Below are positions 23,110-33,609 of a stretch of 64,000 nt of DNA, piece by piece (position 1 is the stretch's first letter; each line of letters begins with the position of its first letter). Under the pieces are notes generated by a model. The model was not told where the DNA came from. It saw nothing but the letters and a program-made list of their open reading frames with translations, and did not search any database. The DNA is taken from positions 80,538,680-80,602,679 of the forward strand of contig QCXZ01000137.1 of assembly GCA_025024175.1 (NCBI GenBank), read 5' to 3'. The stretch is from Rhyzopertha dominica (lineage: Eukaryota > Arthropoda > Insecta > Coleoptera > Bostrichidae). A program made the translations under genes and the position numbers.

Positions 23110-23284
23110 TTTCATTTTGTTTGAACTTGTGTCAGGCAAATTTTGAGGTTCTTCGTCTTTGACAAAGATTACAGGTGTAATCGAAACGTCAGACTATCAA
23201 CTTTTTGTCAGTGTTTTTAAGTGACAGCGATCTATCCGATAAAATATTATCTTATATTTATGGACGCTGAAAGCATTCACCCTC
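23110..23284 (+). mobile_element. Penelope-like element 3' end, solo
   Basis: About 175 bp of PLE 3' untranslated sequence from TTTGAACTTGTGTCAGGC to the family's outer end (GCTGAAAGCATTCACCCT). It is the reverse complement of the end seen at 8683-8720. It contains the best-preserved hammerhead-like fold (23155-23194). It sits inside a LINE whose two halves read on the other strand, so it arrived later than the LINE. Confidence 0.8.
23155..23194 (+). ncRNA. hammerhead-ribozyme-like fold in PLE end
   Basis: The sequence can form stem I from GTCT (23155-23158) and AGAC (23191-23194), then stem II from GATTAC and GTAATC around an AGGT loop. The conserved GAAAC-GTC strand follows, with cleavage expected after GTC. 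PLEs of several animals are known to carry type I hammerhead motifs at this place. The weak point is the CUGANGA box, which reads TTGACAAA here, so catalytic activity is doubtful. Copies at 8763 (intact stems), 5701 and 4408 (stem mismatches) and 43482 (stem I lost) preserve the layout to differing degrees. Confidence 0.4.
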
Positions 23285-23652
23285 ATTTCATTGCTTATAA
23301 TGGTACTCCTTCCTGTTTTAAAAGAATTAAAAAAATATATTGTTAATATCACCCTCAGCAGGGTCAACAAAACTGTGACAGGATTCATTAATTTCAGCTT
23401 TTTATAAAAGCTGTTGTGAAAAAACTGATTAAAGTTATAAAAGGCATGTCCGTTCAATTTGCTAAATTGAGTCTCAAGAGCTTGAAGCCGTGCATCCTCA
23501 TGAAGAAGTAGATCAAGCGATCTGCCTCCAAGCACAAAATCAAGAATCCTCCCATTCGCGTTAAGCACATAGTTGTAATGGATCATATCAAATAGCATTA
23601 AAAAGTTGTTAAACAATATTCGTATAAAATCACCGAAATAATACTGTAGCAA
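23285..23652 (-). mobile_element. LINE endonuclease-domain end, same LINE as 21940-23109
   Basis: The minus reading reaches YNYVLNANGRILDFVLGG, the typical end of an apurinic-type endonuclease domain of jockey/CR1 LINEs, where N..GR.LDLVLSN precedes the spacer to the RT. It continues LLLHEDARLQALETQFSKLN, and YNFNQFFHNSFYKKL follows. Reading frame is lost at the PLE junction near 23284. The start at 23652 is simply where the frame opens; the N-terminal nuclease part is not recognised. Confidence 0.6.
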
Positions 23653-24749
23653 TCGTGCCTTTCATGAAAACTATAAAATAATGTCGCAAAATGCAAACTT
23701 CCTAGTAACAATGAAGTTAAAATAGCTAGATTTTAAAAAATTGTTTAGGTCTCTTGAAATCATGAAGAAAATATGATCCAATTAATCTTCCTCTTTCGCA
23801 AATGAAGTGCAACAGTCAGTATAGAAGGCCATCTCAATTTCCCGCAGTCTTTCTCGAAGGAGCCGGCTGCGGTTATTATTCCGTTTTTCGTCGAACGCCG
23901 TCACCTGGGAAATTTGGTCCTCGGCTTCCAAACTCTCTCGGTTGGAACAGCTATCGTCGTTTTCATCCATGTTTGAACTTCGGAAGTGCATAGCCGCCGC
24001 CCCAGTTGGTTGTAAAATAAATACGACTTTTTGAACTTTTAAACTCAAATAACGCGGCTTGTTTGATAAAGTGTTCGTACCGCTGCTATCTATCGCAAGC
24101 AATTATATTAAAATTCAGTGGCCTTTGGGGTAGTAAATTATGAGCAGGTGCTAAATATCTTGTCGTAGCAATGGGATTAGGAATATCAATAGCATTGAGA
24201 ATAAAATAGTTATAGAAATGTGGCCATTCAGGACATTCATGATCAAGGAGCAGAGCTAAGGAAATCGTTTTCGAGAAAGAACTACAAGATCACTACTGCC
24301 ACTTGAGTTTGTTAAAGAACTGAGTGTGCAATTTTTTCTTTGCGATTGTGCAAGAACAGTATATAAAGAAAGCAAATAATTAAGATTAAGTAGTTTAAAA
24401 AAATTGTGGATGGCATCTGTTATCATCAGGGACAGTGTCGCACCGAAAACAAGTCACCCAATTCTTCAAGTAAGAAGCAGGAAATCCAGACCGCTAAAAA
24501 GGTTTTTTTTTTAGAGAAAGAACTGTTGAAATCACACCTTTTAAATGTGCTAAGGAGTGTGAAAAACAAATCATCATGAAACTTAAATATTTGCTTTTTT
24601 CCAGAAATAAGTCAAAGAAAACCTCTCTTACTTATACTTTGATTCAAAAGTAGGGGACACGGTGTATTCCGCCTACTATCACTGCATTGTTAACCTAATC
24701 CAATTTGTTTGGGGCTTAGCTAAAACTCATTGCAACTGTTATGCAAATG
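23653..24749. other. unassigned, contains an acidic open frame
   Basis: The minus open frame 23782-24102 (106 codons) has an acidic, hydrophilic C-terminal half, from MDENDDSCSNRESLEAEDQ to FYTDCCTSFAKEED, with basic runs between. It could be a host exon or the decayed end of a LINE ORF, because it lies upstream of the LINE on the same strand. No motif recognised. 24100-24749 is AT-rich and empty. Confidence 0.35.
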
Positions 24750-26043
24750 TACGAGGCATGTTTTTTTTTAATTTTAAGTAAGTACCGTTTTACGATTCCG
24801 CCGCCGCAGCGCTACGGTCGGCGTTCCGCGCATGCGCGCTGGTTACCTACATCTCTTGTCTACGCACTGACGCCATTACAGTTTGATTCTTCATTGTATA
24901 CGTTGTTTACTGAGTGTTTAAGATGCCTCCGACAATCGTGAGTCCCGCCGATTGTGAAGTACGGGCTGTTATACGATTTCTTAGTGCTAAAGGCGTAAAA
25001 CCGATCGATATTCATCGTGAGATCTGTGAAGTTTACGGACAAAACATTATGAGTGATGGAATGGTAAGGAAATGGGTGAGAGCATTTAAAGATGGCCGCA
25101 CAAATGTGCATGATGAAGAACGGAGTGGGCGTCCTTCGGTCGTTAATGAAGATTTGGTGCAGAAAGTGAACGAAAAGGAGAGAGAAAACAGACGCTTTAC
25201 AATTTCATCATTGTGCGACTGATTTCTTCAATATTCTCGTAGTGTTTTGTATCGCATTGTGACCGAGAACTTGAATTACCGGATATTGTGTTCACGTTGG
25301 GTTCCGAAAATGTTGACGGATTTGCACAAAACCCAACGTTTAGGCAGTGCATTGACTTTCCTTGAGCGGTACCACAATGAAGGTGAAGATTTTTTAGACC
25401 AAATTGTTACTGGTGACGAAACATGGGTGGCCTACGTCACACCAGAATCGAAACAACCATCCATGGAATGGCGACATTCATCATCACCCAAAAAAGTGAA
25501 GTTTAAGCAAACAATTTCTCCCGGAAAATCATGTGCACAGTTTTTTGGGACAGAAAAGGAGTATTGCTAGTGGAGTTTCTGCCTCGTAATGAGACAACCA
25601 ATGCAGCGTCTTATTGTAAGACATTGAACAATCTGCGTCGTGCAATCCAGAACAAAAGACGTGGCAAGTTGAGTAAGGGTATCGTTTTGCTGCATGACAA
25701 TGCCCGTCCACATGTGGTTAATCGGACCAAAGATCTCATCAAATCTTTTAAATGGGAAACTCTAGATCATCCTCCATACAGCCCTGATCTGGCGCCCAGC
25801 GACTACCATTTGTTCCTGCACTTGAAGAAACACCTGGGTGGTCAGCGTCTTCAAGACGATAACGAAGTCGAAACATTTGTGATACAGTGGTTAACAAGTC
25901 AGGCGGCAGAATTTTATGAGGAGGGTATTCAAAAACTGGTGCCACGTTATGACAAGTGCCTCAATATTCACGGAAGACTTTCATGTAAGATAAAATTATT
26001 GCGATATCTTTGCACGTCTTATACTTGTGGAAGGAATCACTAA
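24750..26043 (+). mobile_element. mariner (DD34D) transposon, right end lost
   Basis: The left terminus begins TACGAGGCATGTTTTT at 24750, directly after a TG, and is followed by a GC-rich leader to the transposase start. The transposase runs to its own stop at 26043, but no inverted copy of the left terminus was found in 26043-26300, so the element is truncated on the right. It is separate from both DD41D lineages in sequence, spacing and terminus. Confidence 0.85.
24923..26043 (+). pseudogene. mariner transposase, one stop and one frameshift
   Basis: About 370 residues if joined. The N-terminal helix-turn-helix reads RAVIRFLSAKGVKPIDIHRE, then NIMSDGMVRKWVRAFKDGRT and DEERSGRP, the WVxxFxxGR and EERSGRP blocks of mariners. 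A TGA at 25220 interrupts the second helix-turn-helix. The first catalytic Asp is in VTGDETWV. A one-base frameshift near 25520 separates this part from KIMCTVFWDRKGVLLVEFLP. The second Asp is in VLLHDNARPHVV and the third in PDLAPSDYHLF, with 34 residues between them. It ends after KLVPRYDKCLNIHG. The start at Met 24923 (MPPTIV) is preferred; Met 24914 lies three codons upstream in frame. Two lesions only and all catalytic residues kept suggest a fairly recent copy. Confidence 0.92.
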
Positions 26044-26045
26044 AA

Positions 26046-27160
26046 ACAGTTATTCCTAGAAAATGGTCAATACACAAATGCAGAAATCGACAATTGGTGG
26101 GCTGCTTGATATAGAAAATATCGCTGTAAACAGTGATGATAGCGAGAGCGATAAAGAAGTGATTTTTTCTGAATGATAATTATTGTTATTCGTTAGTTTG
26201 TTACAATTACTCCTGGAGTATCCGGAAGTAAACAAAAGTCAAAAATTCTGAAATTTATGTATTTTAAATAAATCTCCTACACAAATTTTGAGGTCCATCA
26301 TGATTGATCGATTTTAGCTTAAAATAGAAAAGAGAAACCAACCCATTGGGTTTAACTGGATTTTACTCATAAGAGACTTTAATATAATATTTAAAAAGAA
26401 TAAGTTTTAAGCCCTACATTGTCCATATAATGAAATACTGAAAAATTATCCTTTCATATGCTACGTTCACACACGTTTTCTCAAAAAACGTTGCCAAGAA
26501 CAAAATGTCACGTAGCGTATAATTCACGAGCCACTTTGTATACATGCATCAAAGCGGTAGGCAATTTCATCGAACTTTTCCACCGTTTCGAATAAATCCA
26601 AGTGACAGAAATCTACATGGACAAATAAACTGGTCCGAGAAGAAGGGGAGCAAAAGCTTCCGTTCGGCCGTCGAAAGGATAAGGAATGCGTCCCTCTACG
26701 GCACTGAGGACGTACCCGAAGAATTATTTCAGTGCCAGCCTGCGTTTCGGGAGCCTTTCCAATGTAAATGTTACGGAAAGGATGAGCTGAAAGGCCGTGT
26801 TGGGGTTTTGGGATTGTTATCTGCGGCTGAAGATTACAGAGTAAGTGGTAGAACACGAATTTATATCATCAAAGACGTATCTGCGCAACTAATGCATAAA
26901 TGGAATAGAAGAAGTATTGAAAATACGGTTTTTTTGTCTCTTTATAGAAAATATAAATAAGACGGCTATCGCAAAAGTTCCATACCCAATTTTAAGGCAA
27001 ATCAAAATGACAAATCTTGTGTACAAAACAAGTATTTTACTATAGTAATTTTAGTCAACTTACGTGTAAACAAGCTATTGGAGTAAATCGCTTACCTGAA
27101 ACAAACAAAAGTTATTATTATAAAAAGCACTACTGTTAAGAATATAATGTACTAGTATTG
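26046..27160. other. unassigned, with a GC-richer open region
   Basis: 26064-26178 encodes a short acidic peptide (DIENIAVNSDDSESDKEV) reminiscent of the acidic leaders of transposases, but nothing follows it. 26544-26960 is open on plus for 138 codons and also on minus for 110; neither frame shows a motif. No terminal repeats recognised. Confidence 0.35.
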
Positions 27161-27190
27161 TACAGTGGGAGCCAAAAAATCGAGTATACC
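27161..27190 (+). repeat. Tc1-like terminus, solo
   Basis: TACAGTGGGAGCCAAAAAAT followed by CGAGTATACC resembles the left end of Tc1-type elements (CAGTGG.GGCCAAAA). No transposase and no inverted partner was found within 1 kb, so this is at best a solo end. Confidence 0.3.
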
Positions 27191-28148
27191 ACAAACATTA
27201 ACTAGTGTAAACCATCATTCATCTCGCTTTTAGAAAAGACGTTATCTATTGTGAACCGTTAAAGCGTCAAATAACAATAACTAAAGAGTCAAACTTTATT
27301 TAGAATAATTGAAAATTAAAAAGAAAAAACTACATTATCCCAAAAACATTGGGGTCGATACATTATAATCCAAACATAATAAAATTATAGACTTCCGTCA
27401 AAATGCTGTTCTCTAGATGCCAGAAAGTTGGTAGCAAATTATGTATCTTTTGTGGTTTTAAAGGAATTTTCTATGAAATGATTTATTAATCAGAGCTTCT
27501 TCATCTTGATCTACCCGAACCTAACTTCCTAGATATAAGTCCTTCTGATTTCTATACTTTTTATACCTAAGAAGGTACTTTCGTTTAAATTGTAATGGTT
27601 CTCGAATGCACTTATGCTATAGCCCTCTTCTAGTTTAGAAACAATACAAATTCTACTGTTTTCTGTAAGCTTATAACAGTTTTACTTTTCAAGGCTGACA
27701 AACTATACAAATAAATACGATTACAATTGCCTTGAAAATTGAAATAATAACAGACACCATTTATCTATGGAAAATGGTAATGATGAACAGAACTTGTCTT
27801 CTAAAGTTTAATATGTAAAACTCGCAGATAAAGACATATCTATGACAAAACCTATGACACTGCTAAAGTAGAATTTTGATTAGTAACATTGACAAATTAT
27901 AAGAGTGGTAAGCACAAAATCAAATCGTTTTTTTGTACAGTTTTGAATGACTTGATGTCCTAGCTAAACATATCATGAAAAGGACCTTTTGAACTGGGTA
28001 TTATTTATTTTCAACTATTACTGTTCATTTGGTGCAGAATCAACTTATTGGAAAATGCAGAAGGTTTTATCACAAAAATTAATTTCTGGTTTTGCTCCAG
28101 TATTCATTAAAAGCTACTGGAAATTTTGGGGCTTTGTGTGTAAGCATT
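27191..28148. other. unassigned AT-rich sequence
   Basis: No coding, terminal or tandem pattern recognised up to the start of the 28.1-kb array. Confidence 0.5.
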
Positions 28149-29758
28149 ATTTCTACCGTAATAATCTGCTAAAACAAACACTTAAAAAATTCTAGAAAGC
28201 CTTATTAACCGAATATGGCGGTGACGAGTTTTTCTTGATTCCGTTAAGAAGTAAAAATAAATTGAAGAAGACAGAAATCGGCATCTAGCTATGAAGCAAT
28301 ATTTATTATACGGAGTAAAGTAAAAAATGGTCCCAAAAATTAACTTTATTTAAGAAATATCATCATATGTAAATGTTTCTTGAGATCTACTTTAGCATTT
28401 TTAAAGAGTTTAAAATTAGCTTCAATTTGACATATAACTTGAGGATGTACCTTAAAAAAATAAAGAATATACAAGCTTCGAGTGTTTTAGGTATCGGAAC
28501 CTGTATACGATTCACTCTATAAACCAAAAACCGCTATAGCTAGCGCCCAACTGAAACCATTTCTAAATTCTGCACGTCCAAATTAGTAGAGAAACATACA
28601 TTTGGCTAAATCGGAGATGCAAATTTTTTTGGGTCACAGAAGAGCAAAGGGGTTAGTTAGTTAGCCTTTGATGTTTCGTGATTTTTGACAGATCCTGTAT
28701 TTCGCTCAAAATCGACATACCGATGTATTTTGGGCTGCAGATTTCATAAATGTGTCCAGAACTGAGCTAGGACGTAAGGCGACAAAAATTAGGTCGCTTT
28801 TCGAGAGAACCGCTATAGCTAGCGCCCAACTGATACCATTTCTAAATTCTGCACGTCCAAATTAGTAGAGAAACATACATTTGGCTAAATCGGAGATGCA
28901 AATTTTTTTGGGTCACAAAAGAGCAAAGGGGTTAGTTAGTTAGCCTTTGATGTTTCGTGATTTTTGACAGATCCTGTATTTCGCTCAAAATCGACATACC
29001 GATGTATTTTGGGCTGCAGATTTCATAAATATGTCCAGAACTGAGCTAGGACGTAAGGCGACAAAAATTAGGTCGCTTTTCGAGAGAACCGCTATAGCTA
29101 GCGCCCAACTGATACCATTTCTAAATTCTGCAAGTCCAAATTAATACAGAAACATAAATTTGGTTAAATCGGAGATGCAAAAATTTTTGGGTCAAAAAAG
29201 AGCCTTTGATGTTTCGTGATTTTTGACAGATCCTGTTTTTCGCTCAAAATCGACATACCGATGTATTTTGAGCTGCAGATTTCAAAAATGTGTCCAGACC
29301 TGAGCTAGGATGTAAAGCGACAAAAATTAGGTCGCTTTTCGAGAGAACCGCTATAGCTAGCGCCCAACTGATATTTCCACCGTAATAATCTGCTAAAACA
29401 AACACTTAAAAAATTCTAGAAAGCCTTATTAACCGAATATGGCGGTGACGAGTTTTTCTTGATTCCGTTAAGAAGTAAAAATAAAGTGAAGACAACAGAA
29501 ATCGGCATCTAGCTATGAAGCAATATTTATTATACGGAGTAAGGTAAAAAATGATCACAAAAATTAACTTTATTTAGGAAATATCATCATATGTAAATGA
29601 TTTTTTGAGATCTATTATCATTTTTAAAGAGTTTAAAGTTAGCTTCAATTTGACATGTAACTTGAGGTTGTACCTAAAAAAATAAAGAAGATACGAGCCT
29701 CAAGAGTTTTAGGTAGCGGAACCTGTATACGATTCACTCTATAAACCAAAAACCGCTA
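28149..29758. repeat. two-level tandem array: A (380 bp), three B units (279 bp), A again
   Basis: Block A (28149-28529) is repeated almost unchanged at 29373-29751. Between them stand B units starting at 28530, 28809 and 29088, each with ACCGCTATAGCTAGCGCCCA. Units 1 and 2 are exactly 279 bp, and unit 3 is 259 bp after losing the AGCAAAGGGGTTAGTTAGTT part. A 26-bp start of a fourth unit ends at 29372, where the second A begins. The second A again runs into ACCGCTA before the pattern stops, so the long period is A plus B units (about 1,223 bp). No open frame of note spans the units. Confidence 0.93.
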
Positions 29759-30159
29759 GATGTGTCAAATTCAAATTTCATAAAAGTATTAATGTGCAGT
29801 TTGTTGCTTCTCTTCGTTTTAGGCAACAAATAGATTTAAAAAAATGCATACCAGCAGGCTTTATTCCAAGAACTTTAAGCGACAATTTAATATTCCTAAC
29901 ACAGCTTGCTATTTTATAAAGTGATTAATTAGGCATTTACATAGTGGAACCCCTTCATGAAATGGAGACATGCTTTTTGGTACAGCAACAGCCAGGAGCG
30001 CCGGCTTTTAGAAAACCCTGTGGGTGCTCATGCTAACATAATCGTGAAAACCGTATCTATGAATCCGTTCAATGGAACTCAATAGGTACATATGCAACAG
30101 GACATAAATTGTGTGATATAAATAGAAAGATACATAAAATGTTAGATTTGTTCTAGTTC
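29759..30159. other. unassigned, possible PLE coding remnant
   Basis: Plus-strand reading gives SLRFRQQIDLKKCIPAGFIP, which could be PLE sequence upstream of the copy starting at 30160. Too short and diverged to assign. Confidence 0.25.
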
Positions 30160-31100
30160 CTTTGTTGGTACCAGCATTATTGTCATCAACAAACTTTTTT
30201 ATGAATAGAAACTGTGTTCAACGCCTATGAGCGGTATATAAAATTCACTGCAGAACGAGAGGTAGAATGTGGAGTACCCTTTTGGACACCAGTCATATGA
30301 AAAAATAATAAAATAACACTGGATTGGTACCGGAAATCAACTTCACCAACTTGTCAGATCATTCGACACGAATTAAAATAAACTTTGTAAAACAGATGAA
30401 ACATAAAATTATTAAAATATCACATACACAATTTATTAATACACAATTCATACCCGAAAACGATGATAAAAAAATCTTGTATTCTACTACTGATTTATCA
30501 ACACTTCATGTAACACAAACACAAACACGCTAACGGTGAATAACGGTGGTGTGCAGGGTGACGTGGGGCAGAGGGTAAATCATGATCATATGGTTGACAA
30601 TAACCTACAAACAGTAGAACATCGAAGGTATTGATCCCTATGAAACATTACTGGATTGACAACGAAATTAATCAGAACGTTTAAAAATTAAAACATAAAA
30701 ATTGCAATTAAGAACAAAAATAATGGCTTAACTCTACTCACAACACTTAAATCAAAAATACCTACAAAATATCAAGCAAATGTTTTATATTGTTTGGAAT
30801 GTGGGGATTGTGAAAATAAGTATACATAGAACAGACATCACAATAGAAGGATAATAGTAATAGATTGACCCTATAACTAAACAAAGGGATAGATGCTCAC
30901 TTACAGAACACATAATAATAATCAACAATGGACATCGTATAAACTGGAATAATGTCAAAATTTTGGATAAAGAAAGTAATACAAACAAGTGATTAATACT
31001 TGAAATGGTTTGCATAAATCAAAATATCAATGCAATAAATAAAAAATCATATATTCAAAAACCGAGCAACATTTACACGTACTTGCTTTCAGAAGAAATT
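30160..31100 (+). mobile_element. Penelope-like element, RT thumb to GIY-YIG endonuclease (second lineage)
   Basis: Plus-strand PLE differing in sequence from the 4.3-kb family. A degenerate motif C region (FVGTSIIVINKLF, YVDD lost) is followed by YIKFTAEREVECGVPF, the thumb block usually read as IKFT.E....LPFLD. DWYRKSTSP follows, then KINFVKQMKHKIIKISH (30360-30430). The endonuclease begins near 30760 as VLYCLECGDCENKYT, the paired-cysteine GIY-YIG start. It continues LTYRTHNNNQQ-type sequence, shifts frame, and reads INWNNVKILDKESNTNKRLI near 30940-31000. It ends about 31090. Several stops break it. Confidence 0.72.
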
Positions 31101-31416
31101 CTAAAATAAGGTTGGGTGGGTTTGAGTAATCCAGCAGCACTGTAGACGTTCTAACTTGATAAATTTGACCAACCAGTTCGTTTTTATATCTGTGATAAGT
31201 CAGTCTGAATTTATAGTACAAATCGATTAAGCAGTTCTTAATTTGTTTGACATGTGTATCCTCGATCTTTTATTATTGGTGTGACATGTGAGTTGTTTTT
31301 AATCTTTTATTATTGGTGTATTAAATTTAATATAAATGACTAACAGGGATTCAAAATCACGTAAAGTAAAACAGTTACATATTTTAATCAAGCTGTAGAA
31401 TGATGTCTATTTGGTC
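31101..31416. other. unassigned, PLE 3' flank
   Basis: Follows the PLE endonuclease. Contains two diverged copies of TTTTATTATTGGTGT (31268-31282 and 31305-31319). No other signal. Confidence 0.35.
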
Positions 31417-31495
31417 GTGGGTGCTCTGCACCCACAGTTTACCCCTCGTGGGTGCTGGAGTCCCCGAGCACCCATGGAGTCGGCGCCCTTGGCAA
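31417..31495. repeat. two adjacent GC-rich hairpins, possible hAT-type terminus
   Basis: GTGGGTGC-TCT-GCACCCAC (31417-31435) is a perfect 8-bp hairpin. Fourteen bases on, TGGGTGCT (31449-31456) pairs with AGCACCCA (31467-31474). GGAGTCGGCGCCCTTGG follows to 31495. Paired GGGTGCT hairpins next to GGCGCCGACTCC-like ends recall non-autonomous hAT elements, but only one end is seen, so the class is a guess. Confidence 0.45.
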
Positions 31496-31810
31496 CAGCG
31501 TATAGAATGAATAAATAGCCATGATCATTGCTTCTAAACTAACATAAACACAGTAATTTAAAAGCTTGAACTGTGCAGTGAATAACAAGTATAGTTTACC
31601 CAAGAAAGAAAAACAAGTAAAAGTTCCAGCGTCGGTGTTAAGCCTGACCTGCATCAGACCGCTAGTGCATTATACGTACATACTACTATTACTCGACTAC
31701 TACAGCATGGAAGTCATTAAAGAGTTCGTCATTAAGTACACCGACCACCAGGCAGCTGCAAGTTATAGCCGAGGTTGGTCAGTTGCCAATTAACAACTTC
31801 CATTGCGCCA
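31496..31810. other. unassigned sequence
   Basis: Open frame 31566-31793 has no recognisable motif. It lies between the hairpin pair and the PLE RT fragment. Confidence 0.4.
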
Positions 31811-32260
31811 TTAAAGGGGCCACCTCAGCAGTTTAATTGCACAAACTTGTGGCCTCACGCCACACGCGAAAAATATTGAGACAAAGAAGTTTGAAATTGA
31901 GTTCAGAACATGTCTATTGTGAGCAGGTACCATAAAAAGATACTGTATATGGATATCCAAGAAAGGTAAACTGCCATTGCTTCCTAATTCCATAGTAAAT
32001 TTTATGTCAGGGCTTTGAGTGTTCAAATGATTTAGAAACCTACCTAATTCTTCTATACCGTGGGTCAAATAACAAAGGTATCATCTACATAGCTATACCA
32101 ACATTTTGACTTAAATTAAAAACTCTTGATCGTCACCTCCTCAAAAATTTCCATAAACAAATTGGTCACTATAGGATATAAAGGTGAACCCACTGTACAA
32201 GCTGGTTTTTGTAAAAATTACCGTGCCATAATAAATAAATTGATTTTAAACAGTGTTGAG
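31811..32260 (-). mobile_element. Penelope-like reverse transcriptase, motifs B to thumb
   Basis: The minus-strand reading starts with NFYKNQL and, after a frameshift, GSPLYPIVTNLFMEIFEE (motif B, 32140-32195). Motif C is SYVDDTFVI at about 32075-32100, with both metal-binding Asp kept. The thumb open frame 31811-32068 reads LGRFLNHLNTQSPDIKFTME and then GSLPFLDIHI, the Penelope IKFTME...LPFLD signature. No endonuclease follows on this strand. The next PLE nuclease, at 30.7-31.1 kb, is on the opposite strand. Confidence 0.85.
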
Positions 32261-33503
32261 ATCGAGGGGGTAATCACCGTGGATTTGTATGGATCTGTTG
32301 AGTGGATGTGTCTGGATGTGATTTGTAAATTTGGGCATGCGCGCATGTGCATAGCCCACAAAAAAAACTCCCAACTGCTAAAACCTGACCTAAAACCACG
32401 CGTTTCACTTCACATTTTACGTATGCTGGCTTTTTAATGAAAATTGAAGCAATGACAGACTGAACCGTGCAAAAATTACTCAAATTTCTAATGACCATGT
32501 ATGGGTGTATTTTCGGTATAAGTTACAGGGCGCCAAATAAAAATAGTACTTTAACGGAGAGCGTATGTACATTCTTTCAAATATATTAAAGGAAAAATAA
32601 AACATTGACAACATTCACTTAAAACAGCAAAGTTACAACAAAGGTCTGGAATGCTTGGATAAATTTTATGAACTTATTGATTTTTTTACTTTCCCTAAAG
32701 ACAAAAGTGTTGACATAAAAAGATACGTCCGCACTATTTCTGAAAAGAAACAAAATGATTCTAAGATCGTTGTACCTAGAAACTTGTACAATAAAATAAT
32801 CTTAATTCATTCAAACAACTTGGAAGGATCGGTAAAGCTGATGTGACAGAAAATACTCTTGAATTTGAAACTAGTTTGGAAACAAGTGAAGATGAAGAGG
32901 GAATTGTATTATGCAGAAGACAAAGATACCGAAAATTGTCATTGGATAAAGATAAAAATAATAGTGTTAGTATTATGCTTGAAAACTGTTACAGTCTAGT
33001 TTGATGACCGCTGGTATGTGGGTTGGAAATTGAAATCGAAGAAGTGTAGTTCGGAAAATTACAGCAAAGAAATAAATAAAAAATTCATTTTTTATGTTCC
33101 AGTAATTTCACAAAGCTCGCAACCTTTTTGTCTGAAAGGGCAGATAAGCAGAATATAAAAAAAATATAAATCTTCGGAGAACCGAAACAGAGTATTTTTT
33201 AGATATACATTCTTCGAAGACAAAGTTCTTTTGAACTATTGAAACATTCTTTTTCTTTACATTTTTTATTATGTTATGTACGTTTATCATTTCTTTTTTT
33301 GGCATATTTAGACATATATTTTGTAAAAAAATGTTTGTGTATTTCCTTTGTCTATGATCTATTATTATTTTACATGTCCAAAGTAGTAAAGAGGGAGTCT
33401 GTAAAGTCTATGAAACTCAGGATGTGTAAAAAGTAATTCTTGGGGTTCTGTGTCTAAATAAGTGTGGATTAGCGTGAATAAGTTTAATTTTGTAGGAGGT
33501 GTA
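32261..33503. other. unassigned, separates two PLE RT pieces
   Basis: The plus open frame 32655-32846 (MDKFYELIDFFTFPKDKSVD onward) and the following frame-shifted stretch to 33000 look codon-like but match no family I know. If the flanking PLE pieces were once one element, this is an insertion in it. Confidence 0.35.
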
Positions 33504-33600
33504 ATGGATGTGGATTGATGTATATGGATATGGGTGGATGTGGATGGATGTACACGTTTGTCCATGGATGTATGTGGATGTGTTTGAGAAAATGGATGAG
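33504..33600 (+). repeat. degenerate GGATGT minisatellite
   Basis: About 15 imperfect units of GGATGT/GGATAT with spacers, purine-rich on the plus strand. It ends where the PLE coding sequence resumes at about 33610. A shorter run of similar units lies at 32280-32322. Confidence 0.8.
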
Positions 33601-33609
33601 TTTATACAA

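Noticed and set aside
26524..26960. 138-codon plus frame as a host gene
   Set aside because: The complementary frame is open for 110 codons, there are no motifs, and no splice or start context stands out.
28149..29758. CRISPR array or LTR retrotransposon
   Set aside because: Units of 279 and 380 bp are far too long for CRISPR and have no spacers. Block A lacks TG/CA ends, a primer site or coding sequence, and B units are themselves tandem, so an LTR reading does not fit.
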